DNA from: Salinivibrio sp. ES.052
Lineage (GTDB): Bacteria; Pseudomonadota; Gammaproteobacteria; Enterobacterales; Vibrionaceae
DNA: 64,000 nucleotides
Direction of reading: 5' to 3'
Assembly (NCBI RefSeq): GCF_900141775.1
Contig: NZ_FSRI01000001.1
Span: 714,251-778,250 of the forward strand
Translations under genes and position numbers: made by a program
In this document: positions 28,255 to 38,582 of the stretch, one piece after another
Position numbering within the stretch: position 1 is the stretch's first letter
Layout: every line of letters starts with the position of its first letter
The notes under the pieces: model-generated
The model's database searches: none
The model's input: only the letters and a program-made list of their open reading frames with translations
What the model was told of the DNA's origin: nothing

Positions 28255-29448
28255 TTAGTCTAAAACCTTTGCGATCGCAGTGCAAAGTGGCAACATATTG
28301 GTGTGCGTCATACCCGCCACATTGAGGCGACCAGAGCCGACGATATACACGCCGTACTCTGCTTTTAATGCATTCACTTGTTCTTTATTCAGTCCCGAGA
28401 AGGAGAACATACCGTTTTGCTGTTCAATGAAGCTGAAATCACGTGAGACGCCTTGTTCTTTCAGTGTTTTGACAAACTCAGTACGCATGGTTTTGATGCG
28501 GTCACGCATATCAGCAAGTTCCTGCAACCACTCAGCTTTCAGTGTCGGATCGTTAAGGATCGTGGTCACTACCGCCGCACCGTGTGCAGGTGGGTTAGAG
28601 TAAATAACACGTGCGATGGTTTTAACCTGACTAAAGGCCTTGGTTGCTTCTTCTTGGTTACGACCAACTAGCGTGAATGCACCAACCCGTTCGTTATACA
28701 AGCCAAAGTTTTTTGAGAACGAGCTTGCGATAAGCAGCTCGGGACATACCTTGGTAAAAATACGTAAGCCGGCGGCATCTTCTTCGACACCGGTGGCAAA
28801 CCCTTGGTAGGCAAAGTCGAACATTGGCAATAGGCCTTTGCGCTGACATAGCTCAGCGAGCGCTTGCCACTCTTGCTCGGTAGGGTCGATGCCAGTAGGG
28901 TTATGGCAGCAGCCGTGGAGCAGCACGACATCACCAGCGCTGGCTTTCTCTAGGTCTGCCACCATCGCCGAAAAGTCTTTATCATTTTTAGCCGCATCGT
29001 AATAGCTGTACTCGGCTAAAGAAAGGCCAGCGGCTGTAAATACGCCTTTGTGGTTTGCCCAGGTTGGATTGCTGATCCACACCGTCACCTCGCCAAGGTG
29101 ACGTTTAATAAACTCACCCGCTAAGCGAAGGGCGCCGGTGCCACCTGGTGAGTGCGCGGTTTGCGCGCGTTTGTCGTTGATAACGTCGGCTTGCTCACCG
29201 AACAGCAATTGTTGCACCGCGAGGCCATATTCGGCCGTGCCAGGAATGCTTAAATAGGATTTGGTGCTTTCTCTGTCGAGAAGTAGTGCTTCGGCTTTTT
29301 TGACGGAAGGGAGTACCGGTGTCTCACCGTGCTCGTTTTTGTAGACGCCCACCCCGAGATTGATTTTGTCTTCACGTGGGTCAGCTTTATATTCTTCAGT
29401 CAGTCCTAGGATAGGATCAGCGGGAGCGGCAGAGATATTCTCAAACAT
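28255..29448 (-). CDS. aspC: aspartate aminotransferase
   Basis: The 397-residue protein is the length of AspC and follows it closely ([16 protein letters not shown] at the start). It is a PLP-dependent class I aminotransferase interconverting aspartate and oxaloacetate, likely also acting on aromatic amino acids. The PLP lysine is in [28 protein letters not shown] provides the cofactor-binding Asn, and GRLNVAGM holds the substrate-binding Arg. It is followed in the same direction by its own terminator and preceded by the asnS gene, whose terminator separates them. Confidence 0.93.
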   Translation of the reverse strand: MFENISAAPADPILGLTEEYKADPREDKINLGVGVYKNEHGETPVLPSVKKAEALLLDRESTKSYLSIPGTAEYGLAVQQLLFGEQADVINDKRAQTAHSPGGTGALRLAGEFIKRHLGEVTVWISNPTWANHKGVFTAAGLSLAEYSYYDAAKNDKDFSAMVADLEKASAGDVVLLHGCCHNPTGIDPTEQEWQALAELCQRKGLLPMFDFAYQGFATGVEEDAAGLRIFTKVCPELLIASSFSKNFGLYNERVGAFTLVGRNQEEATKAFSQVKTIARVIYSNPPAHGAAVVTTILNDPTLKAEWLQELADMRDRIKTMRTEFVKTLKEQGVSRDFSFIEQQNGMFSFSGLNKEQVNALKAEYGVYIVGSGRLNVAGMTHTNMLPLCTAIAKVLD

Positions 29449-29580
29449 TGGTGTCGTCCATGGTTATGATGAATGAAAGTCAGGCTGGGATCGTTATACC
29501 ACTTGTTTTCAAGAATAGAAACTGAGTACCAAACGTACCAGCCGAGCCTGAGTGACCCGTTTTACGTGCCAACAGGCAAG

Positions 29581-29605
29581 AAAAAGGCTGCGTATATGCA
29601 GCCTT
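29581..29605 (-). terminator. terminator of asnS
   Basis: AAAGGCTGC, six-base loop, GCAGCCTTT; a T run follows on the minus strand, 14 bp past the asnS stop. Confidence 0.85.
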
Positions 29606-29618
29606 TGAATTCTTTTTC

Positions 29619-31019
29619 TTAGAAGCTTGCGTTACGTGGCGAACGTGGGAATGGGATCACGTCACGGATATTGCTCATGCCAGTCACATAAGAGACTAAA
29701 CGCTCGAAGCCAAGACCGAAGCCAGAGTGTGGGACTGTGCCGTAGCGACGAAGGTCGCGATACCACCAGAAATCATCTTTCTCTAGACCCATTTCTTCGA
29801 GGCGTTGATCAAGTACATCAAGGCGCTCTTCACGCTGAGAGCCACCGATGATTTCGCCGATACCCGGTGCGAGTACGTCCATCGCAGCAACGGTCTTACC
29901 GTCATCGTTCATACGCATATAAAACGCTTTGATATCTTTTGGATAGTTTTTAACGACAACCGGGGCGTTGAAATGCTCTTCCGCTAGGTAACGCTCGTGC
30001 TCAGAGGCTAAGTCGATACCCCATTCAACCGGGAACTCAAACGTTTGGCCGCTATTTTGCAGAATAGTGACTGCATCGGTGTAGTCCACTTGGGCAAAGT
30101 CTGCGCTCACGAATTTTTCCAAACGCGTGAGTACGTCCTTGTTGATCCGTTGTTCAAAGAACTGCATGTCATCTTTGCGTTCGTCAAGAACGGCTTTAAA
30201 GACATATTTGAGCATTGCTTCTGCGAGTTCAGCAGAATCATCCAGATCGGCAAAGGCCACTTCCGGTTCCACCATCCAAAATTCAGCCAAGTGACGGCTG
30301 GTGTTGGAGTTTTCGGCGCGGAAGGTGGGGCCAAAGGTATATACTTTGCTTAGTGCGCAGGCATACGTCTCCGCGTTCAACTGACCGGAGACGGTCAAAA
30401 ACGCTTCTTTGCCGAAAAAGTCTTGGTCATAGTCGACATCGCCTTGCTCGGTTTTTGGCACGTTTGCCATGTCTAAGGTCGAGACACGGAACATTTCACC
30501 GGCACCTTCGCAATCAGACGCGGTGATCAGTGGCGCCGACATCCAGTAATAGCCTTGCTCGTGGAAAAAGCGATGGATGGCTTGTGATAAGGTGTGTCGT
30601 ACACGTGCAACGGCGCCAATGACGTTAGAGCGAGGGCGCAGGTGAGCCACTTCACGCAAGTACTCGATGGAATGGCGGGTTTTGGCCATGGGGTAAGTAT
30701 CTGGATCATCGACCCAACCCACCACTTTCACCGCGGTAGCCTGAAGCTCATACGCTTGGCCTTTCCCTGGAGATTCTACGACCTTGCCTGTCACTTCGAC
30801 AGAACAGCCTGCAGTAAGACGAAGAACGTCTTGCTGATAATTGTCCAGCTCATTAGGGACCACGGCCTGAATGGGGTCAAAACAAGAGCCATCATAGATG
30901 GCAAGAAAAGAAATACCGGCTTTGGAATCTCGGCGTGACCGGACCCATCCACGCACAGTCACTTCAGTGTCGACTGCCGCCTTGCCGCGCAGGACGTCTA
31001 CTACAGGCGCGTATGTCAT
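29619..31019 (-). CDS. asnS: asparaginyl-tRNA synthetase
   Basis: At 466 residues this is the expected size of bacterial AsnS, which charges tRNA-Asn. It has the N-terminal OB-fold anticodon-binding domain (about 15-100, [20 protein letters not shown]) and a class II core. Motif 2 appears around [26 protein letters not shown] and motif 3 in [10 protein letters not shown] near the C-terminus. The core is intact. ATG at 31019. It lies upstream of aspC on the same strand but behind its own terminator. Confidence 0.95.
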   Translation of the reverse strand: MTYAPVVDVLRGKAAVDTEVTVRGWVRSRRDSKAGISFLAIYDGSCFDPIQAVVPNELDNYQQDVLRLTAGCSVEVTGKVVESPGKGQAYELQATAVKVVGWVDDPDTYPMAKTRHSIEYLREVAHLRPRSNVIGAVARVRHTLSQAIHRFFHEQGYYWMSAPLITASDCEGAGEMFRVSTLDMANVPKTEQGDVDYDQDFFGKEAFLTVSGQLNAETYACALSKVYTFGPTFRAENSNTSRHLAEFWMVEPEVAFADLDDSAELAEAMLKYVFKAVLDERKDDMQFFEQRINKDVLTRLEKFVSADFAQVDYTDAVTILQNSGQTFEFPVEWGIDLASEHERYLAEEHFNAPVVVKNYPKDIKAFYMRMNDDGKTVAAMDVLAPGIGEIIGGSQREERLDVLDQRLEEMGLEKDDFWWYRDLRRYGTVPHSGFGLGFERLVSYVTGMSNIRDVIPFPRSPRNASF

Positions 31020-31122
31020 AATTCGCTTCTATCTCCGTTTAGGGTAATACGGCCAACTGGGTATGACCGCATCAATGATTTTACACATTAGGCTAGCAAG
31101 TTTACCTGTATCCTGTATAGCT

Positions 31123-32742
31123 TCAAGGCTTGAGCGAGTCTGAGAGCTGAAATTGGCCAATTAATCCTTCTAGTTGCTCAACCAGCTGCTCGAGATTAGC
31201 ACTGATCGCCTTCACTTCGTTGGCATTGGTGGCCGTATCATTCGCGTGGCTTTGAATACGACCGACCTGCGAGAGTAGCGCATCTGTCATGGTGGCTTGG
31301 TGATCGCTTTGCTGGCTAATATCGTCAGCGTTATTGTTGACTGTCGTCACCTGTTCAGCAATATGACCTAGCGCTTCGGAAAGTGCCATGACGGTTTCCC
31401 CTCGTTGGTTTGCGCTTTTACTAGTCGCTTCAACGGCTTGTGCAGAGGCTTCACTGCCAGAGCACAAATTTTCAATAATGGTTTGAATCTCGCCTGTTGC
31501 ATCATGACTGCGGCTAGCCAGGTTACGCACCTCTTCCGCGACCACGGCAAAACCACGCCCTTGCTCTCCGGCTCGGGCGGCCTCAATCGCAGCGTTAAGG
31601 GCGAGTAAGTTAGTTTGTTCCGCGATTTCACGGATCACGCTGAGGATGGTGGTGACTTGTTGGCTTTGTTGGTTAACATCCAAAATTTGGGTACGTACTT
31701 GACCAATATCTTCCACCAACTTGCGAATATCATTGGCGGCGACGTTGGCTAAGTCGCTACCTTGATTGGCGCTATTTGCGGCGGATTCACTGAGTTGAGC
31801 GGCCTCTTGCGTTCGGTTTTGGATATCATGTTGGTGCTGTTGGACATTATCGATCGCAGATGACATATCATTGGTTTCGTGGCGCTGGCTATCTGCCAAT
31901 TGGTCGGTATGGCTAGAAACACGGATCAAGTTCATTGCTTCAGAAGAAAGCGTCTCAGAGGTGCGCTGAACTTGTTGTAAGCTAGCCGAAAAGTTATCGA
32001 GCAACTGATCACAGCTATCACACAGTTCACCGATTTCATCGTCGCGCGTATTATTAAGGCGCTCAGCGAGGTTCTTGTCATGACTGGTGCGCTTCATAAA
32101 AGCAGATACGCGTTTGAGTGGAGATACAACCCAACGGCGGATGACTGTTAATGAGATCAAAAAGCCAATCACGGCAATGCTTCCCATGATCCCAGCGGTG
32201 ATAAGCATTTCTTTATCAATGGTGCCATACAGTGGCTCAAGATCGTATTCAAGACGGATCACGCCGAGCACCGTGCCTTCTTCGGCCACATGGCACTGCA
32301 GGCAATTAGTACCGCGATAATCACTGCTCGCTTTCATCGGCAGTGCAACCACTAAGCCTTCTCCTGCGTCAGTATCAAAGGTTTCGACAATGGTTTCACC
32401 CTTTAAAGCGCGCTGGTCGATATTGTCTTGTGGTGATTGTTCTGGGTTACCTGGACCAAAAAAACGGGTGATCGCGTCACCTCGGATCACGCGGGCCTCA
32501 TCAATGCCTTTGTGTGAAAGCATTTTTTCTCGCAACGTATTGCGTTGGCTGATGGTCCCAGTGAGCATCAGCATGTTGAGGCTGTCAAAATAGTTAGATG
32601 CCTTATCCAGTGTTTGTTCACTGACGATAGAGGTCATTAAAGCTTTTTGTTGATGCGACTGGTATGCCAGCGATGTGGCGAGCACGAGAGCGAAAACAAG
32701 GAAAAGAGCAAGAAGAATTTTGCTCGCAAGAGTCATGCGCAT
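31123..32742 (-). CDS. methyl-accepting chemotaxis protein with periplasmic haem c motif
   Basis: The 539-residue receptor has a membrane helix (about 8-26), a periplasmic domain (27-178), a second helix (about 180-202), HAMP (203-255) and a signalling domain with [21 protein letters not shown] and the [16 protein letters not shown] tip. The periplasmic domain contains CLQCH at 147-151, the covalent haem c attachment motif CxxCH, preceded by SDYRGTN. Haem-bearing chemoreceptors of this sort sense oxygen, redox or NO in other bacteria (DcrA-type). The cysteine count and position make chance less likely. Start could be the first or third codon (both Met). No che genes are adjacent. Confidence 0.9.
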   Translation of the reverse strand: MRMTLASKILLALFLVFALVLATSLAYQSHQQKALMTSIVSEQTLDKASNYFDSLNMLMLTGTISQRNTLREKMLSHKGIDEARVIRGDAITRFFGPGNPEQSPQDNIDQRALKGETIVETFDTDAGEGLVVALPMKASSDYRGTNCLQCHVAEEGTVLGVIRLEYDLEPLYGTIDKEMLITAGIMGSIAVIGFLISLTVIRRWVVSPLKRVSAFMKRTSHDKNLAERLNNTRDDEIGELCDSCDQLLDNFSASLQQVQRTSETLSSEAMNLIRVSSHTDQLADSQRHETNDMSSAIDNVQQHQHDIQNRTQEAAQLSESAANSANQGSDLANVAANDIRKLVEDIGQVRTQILDVNQQSQQVTTILSVIREIAEQTNLLALNAAIEAARAGEQGRGFAVVAEEVRNLASRSHDATGEIQTIIENLCSGSEASAQAVEATSKSANQRGETVMALSEALGHIAEQVTTVNNNADDISQQSDHQATMTDALLSQVGRIQSHANDTATNANEVKAISANLEQLVEQLEGLIGQFQLSDSLKP

Positions 32743-32819
32743 GAGTCAACCATTTGTTATTAAGTTATAGGATTGTCAATTATAGTCTGTAGCCACTATG
32801 TTAAACCCAGAGTGCGGCA

Positions 32820-32975
32820 GTGCGTGAATCCCCATATAAAATGTGTGATTTCATCGACGTAAATCATCTTATTAATGAGACACACTACAGTGTGGCAGCC
32901 CAATTTGGGGAGGAGGAGATAAACCGTGTGCTCAACACAATGAATGCGATTGAGTCGACAGATGAATTTAAGTAG
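32820..32975 (+). CDS. possible small ORF (51 codons)
   Basis: An open frame runs from GTG at 32820 (or ATG at 32841) to TAG at 32973-32975. It would encode a short acidic, helical peptide (IDVNHLINETHYSVAAQFGE, then EEINRVLNTMNAIESTDEFK). The composition looks protein-like. It could be a real small gene or the tail of a decayed one, because no ribosome site precedes either start. It lies between the haem receptor and queD on the queD strand. I do not recognise it. Confidence 0.3.
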   Translation: MRESPYKMCDFIDVNHLINETHYSVAAQFGEEEINRVLNTMNAIESTDEFK

Positions 32976-33010
32976 CATGCGGCCTCTTGTTGTTGTTGGA
33001 ATAGAGCAAA

Positions 33011-33379
33011 ATGACCACTGAGTTGTTTAAAGAGTTTACCTTTGAAGCGGCACACCACCTACCGAATGTTCCAGAAGGGCATAAATGTGGTCGTTTGCAT
33101 GGGCATTCATTTACAGTGCGTTTATACGTAGAAGGCGAGGTCGATCCGCATACCGGATGGGTCGTTGATTTTGCCGAAATTAAAGCGGCGTTCAAGCCAA
33201 TTTATCATCGCCTTGACCACTATTACCTTAATGACATTGAGGGGCTGGAGAACCCGACTAGCGAAGTGCTTGCACAGTGGATTTGGCAACAGGTTAAGCC
33301 GGAATTACCTTTGCTGAGTAAAGTGATGGTGAAAGAAACATGCACAGCGGGTTGTACGTATTACGGCAATGGCGAATAG
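33011..33379 (+). CDS. queD: 6-carboxy-5,6,7,8-tetrahydropterin synthase
   Basis: The 122-residue protein is QueD, the second enzyme of 7-deazaguanine (queuosine) synthesis. It turns the FolE product dihydroneopterin triphosphate into 6-carboxytetrahydropterin. Zinc-binding histidines are in EAAHHLPN and RLHGHSF, the catalytic Cys is in HKCGRLHGH, and the LDHYYLND and VKETCT segments are typical. Convergent with queE, which acts two steps later, so the pathway genes cluster without sharing a transcript. No preQ1 riboswitch was recognised in the short leader. Confidence 0.93.
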   Translation: MTTELFKEFTFEAAHHLPNVPEGHKCGRLHGHSFTVRLYVEGEVDPHTGWVVDFAEIKAAFKPIYHRLDHYYLNDIEGLENPTSEVLAQWIWQQVKPELPLLSKVMVKETCTAGCTYYGNGE

Positions 33380-33400
33380 CTGTCAATTATCGCGACCGAA

Positions 33401-33423
33401 TGCGCCGAGATGAGCTCGGCGCA
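33401..33423. terminator. hairpin between convergent queD and queE
   Basis: TGCGCCGAG, five-base loop, CTCGGCGCA: a perfect 9-bp stem between the two stop codons. The flanks lack a good T run, so termination may be Rho-assisted. Confidence 0.55.
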
Positions 33424-33446
33424 ATGCATAGTCCTTCCTACGGCTC

Positions 33447-34112
33447 TTAGGCAATCGAAAGATATTTATGGGTTTGTATCGAGAGCCGCCATCCACGAGT
33501 AATACAGGTCTCAATGCATAACTGGGTCGCACGTGCTTTTTGACTCACCGGTTGCAGTGCGATCGTCGTTGCGTTTGAGGGAGGACAAGCCGCCAGCAAA
33601 GCATCCAGTTGGTCAATATCTTTTTCTGTTCCTACCGGATGTTTCACTTCATCGGCCCGCGCCATCGCCTCTACTAGCACTGGCAGCTTACCGCGCATAT
33701 TAATTTTAGGGGAAACAGTGACCCAGGTATTTACAGAGGTATGTACCGGATAGGTACCGCTGGTTTCTATCTGGCATTGACAACCTACGTTTTCTAGAGT
33801 CGTGGTGAGCGGCCGCAAGTCATAAATACAAGGCTCTCCGCCTGTAATGACAATATGACGCGCGTGATATCGGCTCATAATCTCGGTAGTGATGGCGTCT
33901 TCATCCAGCCAACACCAAGCGGGGGAGTCTTCAGACTTATCGATAATAAAAATCTTATCTTTTTGATCGTTATCATCAGTTTCCCAGGTTTGCTTGGTAT
34001 CGCACCAGGCGCAGCCGACCGGGCATCCTTGTAAGCGAATGAACACAGAGGGCACGCCTGTGAAAGTGCCTTCGCCCTGAATCGTTTCAAATATTTCGTT
34101 GACTCGGTACAT
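33447..34112 (-). CDS. queE: 7-carboxy-7-deazaguanine synthase
   Basis: The 221-residue radical SAM enzyme QueE makes CDG from carboxytetrahydropterin. The cluster-binding motif is GCPVGCAWCDT (Cx3Cx2C), the start MYRVNEIFETIQGEGTF is family-typical, and HIVITGGEPCIYDLRP contains the SAM-binding GGE. ATG at 34112. It ends 68 bp from the convergent queD stop. Confidence 0.94.
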   Translation of the reverse strand: MYRVNEIFETIQGEGTFTGVPSVFIRLQGCPVGCAWCDTKQTWETDDNDQKDKIFIIDKSEDSPAWCWLDEDAITTEIMSRYHARHIVITGGEPCIYDLRPLTTTLENVGCQCQIETSGTYPVHTSVNTWVTVSPKINMRGKLPVLVEAMARADEVKHPVGTEKDIDQLDALLAACPPSNATTIALQPVSQKARATQLCIETCITRGWRLSIQTHKYLSIA

Positions 34113-34256
34113 GGTGATTTGCAGCGATAGGTAATGAGCCGGCCATTATGCCAACGAATACGACAGAGGTCTTGTTTTTTACCTCGTGATTAGGTGTTAC
34201 ACAGCGTTACCGTTTAAGCGGGTTTTGTGAGTTTGTACGCGATTTCATTCATATAA

Positions 34257-34312
34257 AGTGACCGACATCACGTGCTAGCAGCGAATGACTTCACAATTAG
34301 TTCGCGAAGTAA
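34257..34312 (+). promoter_or_regulatory. CRP-like site and Mlc-type operator upstream of mlc
   Basis: AGTGA-N6-TCACG (34257-34272) is a symmetric near-match to the CRP consensus TGTGA-N6-TCACA. TTAGTTCGCGAAGTAA (34297-34312) is palindromic apart from one G/G pair and carries the TTCGCGAA core of Mlc/NagC operators. Both lie 65-121 bp before the mlc start, consistent with the CRP control and self-repression known for E. coli mlc. Confidence 0.5.
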
Positions 34313-34377
34313 AAAAATTCATGTAGATAGGCGGTGACAGGTTTTATCGCCATAGCCAAGCAGCAGTGGGAAAGGGC

Positions 34378-35592
34378 ATGATTATTGGGCAACCGGGACA
34401 TATCGATCATATAAAGCGCAAGAACGCGGGGACGATTTATAACTTAATCGACCGCTTCGAGCCTATTTCGCGGATCGAGCTCTCGAAACGTAGCCAACTG
34501 GCACCGGCCAGTATTACCAAAATTGTGCGCGAACTGATGGACGCCCACCTTGTTAAAGAGACCCATATTCAGGGTACCAGTATGCGTGGTCGCCCGGCTG
34601 TTGGTTTGGTGCTCGATAACGAGGGGTGGCAGTTTTTATCCATGCGTCTCGGGCGGGGTTATCTCACGATGGCATTGCACTCATTAAGCAGTGACATATT
34701 GATTCAAGAGCGACATGAATTAACGGTGATGGCACAAGATGCGCTCCTGACAACGGTCGTTGAATACGTGAAATCCTTCTTTTCTCGTCACCAAGAGACC
34801 GTTGACCGAGTCACCAGCATCGCGGTGTCTTTGCCTGGCTTGGTCAACAGTGCCCAAGGCACAGTGATCCAAATGCCACACTTTGATGTTGACCATATGC
34901 CTTTGGGGCCGGTGTTACATCGTGAGACAGGGCTGCCGGTGTTTGTTGGCAATGATACGCGTTCATGGGCACTGGCCGAAAAGTTGTTTGGTAACGCAAA
35001 GGAAGTGGATAGCGCGGTGTTGGTTGCTGTTCATAATGGTGTAGGGGCAGGGATCATGCTGGAGGGCAAAGTTCTTCAAGGACGCGTTGGCAATGTGGGC
35101 GAGCTAGGGCACATCCAAATTAAGCCTTTCGGTAAACGCTGCTTTTGCGGAAATTATGGCTGCCTTGAAACGGTAGCAAGCCTGTCTGCCGTGTATGAAC
35201 AGGTTCAGACGCTGCTCAACGAGGGCCACCCGAGTCAGCTGCATGGCAAACCGTTAACCATCGAAGGAATTTGTGACGCTGCTGTAGCAGGCGATGGATT
35301 GGCACATCAAGTGATCACTGAGCTTGGCCATCACTTGGGGACAGCGATTGCTATCGTGGTGAATTTATTTAATCCAGAAAAAATATTGTTTGGTGGTGAG
35401 TTTAATCGCGCTAAACCTGTGCTTTACCCTGCGATGATGGAGTGTTTAAAAACGCAAACTATTCCTTTGTATAGTCAGCATTTAACTCTGGAAGAAAGCT
35501 ATTTTTATACGCAAGCGACTATGCCAGGGGCGGCGATGGTGAAGCAAGCGATGTATGACGGTAATTTATTAATGAAAGTACTGGAAGGCTAG
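34378..35592 (+). CDS. mlc: Mlc, ROK-family glucose-responsive repressor
   Basis: The 404-residue protein follows E. coli Mlc closely. It has a winged HTH at about 10-75 (GPGHID-type start, then SRIELSKRSQLAPASITKIVREL) and a ROK domain with the zinc cluster GKRCFCGNYGCLE and an ATPase-like core. Mlc represses PTS sugar genes and is sequestered by unphosphorylated PtsG. I chose ATG at 34378, which follows GGGAAAGG and aligns with the E. coli start, over the GTG at 34366. An Mlc-type palindrome and a CRP-like site lie upstream, and a perfect bidirectional terminator follows. Confidence 0.88.
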   Translation: MIIGQPGHIDHIKRKNAGTIYNLIDRFEPISRIELSKRSQLAPASITKIVRELMDAHLVKETHIQGTSMRGRPAVGLVLDNEGWQFLSMRLGRGYLTMALHSLSSDILIQERHELTVMAQDALLTTVVEYVKSFFSRHQETVDRVTSIAVSLPGLVNSAQGTVIQMPHFDVDHMPLGPVLHRETGLPVFVGNDTRSWALAEKLFGNAKEVDSAVLVAVHNGVGAGIMLEGKVLQGRVGNVGELGHIQIKPFGKRCFCGNYGCLETVASLSAVYEQVQTLLNEGHPSQLHGKPLTIEGICDAAVAGDGLAHQVITELGHHLGTAIAIVVNLFNPEKILFGGEFNRAKPVLYPAMMECLKTQTIPLYSQHLTLEESYFYTQATMPGAAMVKQAMYDGNLLMKVLEG

Positions 35593-35642
35593 TCGCTAAC
35601 GGAGTGTATTAGAAGCGCTTGAAGTGACGAAGACAGTAAAAC

Positions 35643-35676
35643 AAAAAGCAGGTGGATATCCACCTGCTTTTTTTTG
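35643..35676. terminator. bidirectional terminator between mlc and sstT
   Basis: The arms GCAGGTGGAT and ATCCACCTGC form an uninterrupted palindrome (35648-35667), flanked by A and T runs between the two convergent stops. Confidence 0.9.
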
Positions 35677-35691
35677 TTTAGAGGTCGCGGC

Positions 35692-36909
35692 TTAATTGCT
35701 TTTGCGCTCTTCACCTAAGCATGCTGCTGCGGTGAAGACGACGTCTGTTGAGCTGTTTAGCCCCGTTTCGGCTGAATCTTGTAAGACGCCGATGGTGAAG
35801 CCAATCCCAACCACTTGCATAGCAATCTCTTGTGGGATACCAAACAAGTTACAAGCTAGAGGGATCAACAGCAGTGAACCACCGGCCACCCCTGATGCAC
35901 CACAAGCAGATACAGCGGCAACAATACTCAATAGGATTGCCGTTGCAATATCGACTTGGATCCCAAGTGTGTGAACAGCCGCCAGGGTTAAAACCGTAAT
36001 CGTGATAGCTGCACCACCCATATTAATGGTTGCACCAAGTGGAATAGAAACCGAATAGGTGTCTTCATCAAGATCGAGGCGACGGCACAGTTGCATATTC
36101 ACCGGGATGTTAGCTGCTGAACTACGGGTAAAGAAGGCGGTTAAGCCACTTTCACGCAGGCAGCGGAAAACAAGAGGGTATGGATTTTGACGCGTTTTGT
36201 AAAAAACGATCAACGGATTCACGACTAAAGCGATGGTTGCCATGCTGCCGAGTAGTACCCCAAGTAGGTGCAAATACCCCATGAGGGCATCAAAGCCACT
36301 TTTAGCTAACGTGCTTGCCACTAAGCCAAAAATACCTAAAGGAGCAAAACGGATCACAAAGCGCACGATCATCGATACCCCCTCGGACACATCCGAGAAG
36401 ACACGTTTTGTCTCGTTAGAGGCATGATGCAGGGCAATTCCCAAGCCGATAGCCCAAGCTAAGATGCCAATATAGTTCCCGTTCATCAATGCATTTACGG
36501 GGTTATCTACAATGTTGAAAAGTAGGGTGCTTAATACTTGGCTGATCCCTTCTGGCGGTGTAATGCTAGCATCAGTAGCTGCAAACTCTAGCGTGGTTGG
36601 GAATAAAAAGCTCATCGTTACCGCCGTCAGCGACGCTGCGAGCGTACCGATAAGATAGAGGCCGATGATTGGGCGCATATTCGCACGCTGGCCTTGTTTC
36701 TGGTTAGCGATGGAAGCAGCAACTAAAACGAAAACCAAAATGGGTGCGACTGCTTTCAAAGCGCTGACGAACAGTTGCCCGAGCAATCCGGCGGTACCGG
36801 CCAGTTCGGGTGATAGATAGGCTAAAACGCCACCGGCAAGGATACCGATGAGGATTTGAAGTACCAACGAGTTGCCTCGGCTGACACTGGCGAGTTGTGT
36901 TTGACTCAT
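35692..36909 (-). CDS. sstT: serine/threonine:Na+ symporter
   Basis: The 405-residue protein matches SstT of the dicarboxylate/amino acid:cation symporter family, which imports serine and threonine with sodium. It has eight long helices and two re-entrant loops; visible family motifs are [14 protein letters not shown] (serine-rich hairpin) and [13 protein letters not shown] (helix 7 NMGG-type cation site). ATG at 36909 follows GAGAA. Single gene. Confidence 0.93.
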   Translation of the reverse strand: MSQTQLASVSRGNSLVLQILIGILAGGVLAYLSPELAGTAGLLGQLFVSALKAVAPILVFVLVAASIANQKQGQRANMRPIIGLYLIGTLAASLTAVTMSFLFPTTLEFAATDASITPPEGISQVLSTLLFNIVDNPVNALMNGNYIGILAWAIGLGIALHHASNETKRVFSDVSEGVSMIVRFVIRFAPLGIFGLVASTLAKSGFDALMGYLHLLGVLLGSMATIALVVNPLIVFYKTRQNPYPLVFRCLRESGLTAFFTRSSAANIPVNMQLCRRLDLDEDTYSVSIPLGATINMGGAAITITVLTLAAVHTLGIQVDIATAILLSIVAAVSACGASGVAGGSLLLIPLACNLFGIPQEIAMQVVGIGFTIGVLQDSAETGLNSSTDVVFTAAACLGEERKSN

Positions 36910-37215
36910 GTGATTCTCACTTCACTGTGTTTATTATCAATGGCTGTTAATGAATCGTTAGAAGTGACGAATTAAACCAGTTTGATTCACCCTCTGTAAA
37001 GGGATAATTACTACTTTGCACTAGTTATGTAGGACTGAGCCGGAGAGTTGTCATTAAGTAAAGGTTTACCAGGTGTAATTATTCTGTTATCGCGACGAGA
37101 TTAATGGCGATAACGGGGGACATAGCCGAGTAAATGCACGCATTCCTTTGCCTCTATAGCATAAAAAAAGGCGGCTTCGCAGCCGCCAGAAGGATAACAA
37201 CTAACACAGAAACCT
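36910..37215. other. 306-bp intergenic region between sstT and the anti-sigma gene
   Basis: No gene is seen. It should carry the sstT promoter at its left end and the chrR terminator at its right. An inverted repeat GTTATCGC (37086-37093) with GCGATAAC (37107-37114) forms an extra hairpin of unknown role. Confidence 0.55.
37163..37187 (-). terminator. terminator of the sigma/ChrR operon
   Basis: GGCGGCT, four-base loop, AGCCGCC, followed on the minus strand by seven T residues, 29 bp past the anti-sigma stop. Confidence 0.88.
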
Positions 37216-37887
37216 TTAATAAATCGCATGTCCCACGGTATTTAGCAATTTGCTCATACCTTTCGTGAAATAAAGGGGGGCGTTGGCCACCGTATAGCAC
37301 AGACAACCTTCTTTTGTCTGTGGAGTATGATGGTGTCGGTTGTCTAACAAGATAAAGTCACCGGGTACGTACCGGCCACTTTCGTCTTCAAACGTTCCAT
37401 CCAACAACAATGTTAATTCATAGCCTTTGTGGGTATGAGCGGGCACTGACCCGCCTTCATCGATATGAAGGAAGCTTGCTCGTGTTGCTCCCTCGTCAAG
37501 GTTCAGCCGTGCTCTTTGCACTTTACCGAAGGACGCCCAAGTCGATGTTCCAAAACGTTGCAATGCACGAGGTAGTGCGTAGGTTTTGTCACCCACGGTG
37601 ATCTGAGATGACCGTGGCTCACTTTGCGTCATCACTTTATTATCGTTAGCTGCGGTATCTGCAAAGATCGCAGCAAGCATCTCGTGCTCAGCATCCTCAT
37701 TCCACTCTGAGGGCACTGCGTCATCATTAAACGCATTCGCGGCTAATTTATCTTCCGCAACGGCAACATAGACTTGGCATTCCTGGCAGAGCTCGACATG
37801 AGCTGACAACGCAATCGCCATCGAGGTAGGCAGTTCGCCTGCAGCAAACGCATCAAGTAAATCGGTCGATGGGTGATATTTAATCAT
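37216..37887 (-). CDS. chrR: ChrR-family zinc anti-sigma factor
   Basis: The 223-residue protein has the ChrR plan. The N-terminal zinc anti-sigma domain has ligands H5, H30, C34 and C37 (the H-x25-H-x3-C-x2-C pattern), and the C-terminal cupin (about 120-215) has PAHTHKGYE and LLDNRHHHT metal ligands. In Rhodobacter, ChrR holds its sigma factor inactive until singlet oxygen acts. Its ATG overlaps the stop of the sigma gene by four bases (ATGA), so the pair is made in step. The cupin ligands appear intact, so the signal-sensing half should work. Confidence 0.9.
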   Translation of the reverse strand: MIKYHPSTDLLDAFAAGELPTSMAIALSAHVELCQECQVYVAVAEDKLAANAFNDDAVPSEWNEDAEHEMLAAIFADTAANDNKVMTQSEPRSSQITVGDKTYALPRALQRFGTSTWASFGKVQRARLNLDEGATRASFLHIDEGGSVPAHTHKGYELTLLLDGTFEDESGRYVPGDFILLDNRHHHTPQTKEGCLCYTVANAPLYFTKGMSKLLNTVGHAIY

Positions 37888-38516
37888 TGTTTAACCTCCA
37901 GGTGATTGCGAAGCTTTTCTAAACCTAAGCGCAATCGGGATTTTACGGTGCCAAGTGGCACGTTCAACTGTTCGGACAGCTCTTGGTGAGTCAGTTGCTT
38001 GAGATAAACACCTCTTACTACCTGCTGCTGTACTTCCGGTAATTCGTCAATGAACGTTAACAATTCCTGATCCATCATGTACTGAGCGCCGGGATCAACA
38101 TCATTATCTTGTTGCCCTGATTCAAGAACTGGCCATATATCATCACTAAAGTTGTCTTCACGATTCGACTGAACCTTACGCAACATATCAAAACTGATAT
38201 TACGCATGATGGTAAACACCCAAGTGGTCGCCGCACCCTTTTCAGCATTATACAAATGTGCTTTGCGCCAGATAACCAACATGGTTTCTTGGACTAACTC
38301 CATCGCTTGACCGTCAGCTCTTAGGTGTTTTGACCCATAAGAACGAATTTTGGGTCCAAAGAACCGAAACAAACGTTCAAAAGCCGCACGATCACGCTCT
38401 TCAGCAACTTTTAGTAATAACCCTGACAACTCTTCTTTCGTCACGTCAGTCATGCTGGCACGCGTATCCCGTCTGGAAATAGTGGTCTCAGTATACATGG
38501 TTTGTGGCGCAGTCAT
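37884..38516 (-). CDS. ECF RNA polymerase sigma factor (ChrR partner group)
   Basis: The 210-residue protein has sigma region 2 (about 50-115, AFERLFRFFGPKIRSY, AMELVQETMLVIWRKA) and region 4 (about 155-205, LPEVQQQVVRGVYLKQLTHQ, then LNVPLGTVKSRLRLGLEKLR). Its direct coupling to a ChrR gene places it in the ECF11-type group that drives singlet-oxygen or light-stress responses. ATG at 38516 follows AGGA. A promoter of the TGATCC type lies just upstream, so it likely drives its own gene. Confidence 0.9.
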   Translation of the reverse strand: MTAPQTMYTETTISRRDTRASMTDVTKEELSGLLLKVAEERDRAAFERLFRFFGPKIRSYGSKHLRADGQAMELVQETMLVIWRKAHLYNAEKGAATTWVFTIMRNISFDMLRKVQSNREDNFSDDIWPVLESGQQDNDVDPGAQYMMDQELLTFIDELPEVQQQVVRGVYLKQLTHQELSEQLNVPLGTVKSRLRLGLEKLRNHLEVKQ

Positions 38517-38555
38517 AGTTGAGTCCTATCTGTCTTAGCCGTCCATTTCATACCC

Positions 38556-38582
38556 AGTACGCGGAGCAAAGCAATTGGATCA
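38556..38582 (-). promoter_or_regulatory. ECF11-type autoregulatory promoter before the sigma gene
   Basis: On the minus strand TGATCC (38577-38582), 15 bp, then CGTACT (38556-38561). The TGA of the -35 element is itself the stop codon of the upstream LON-domain gene. The layout matches ChrR-sigma promoters (TGATCC with a CGTA-type -10) and would place the start about 35 bp before the sigma ATG. Confidence 0.55.

Noticed and set aside
32976-33010. preQ1 riboswitch before queD
   Set aside because: The leader is about 35 bp with no C-rich loop or pseudoknot arms; nothing supports an aptamer.
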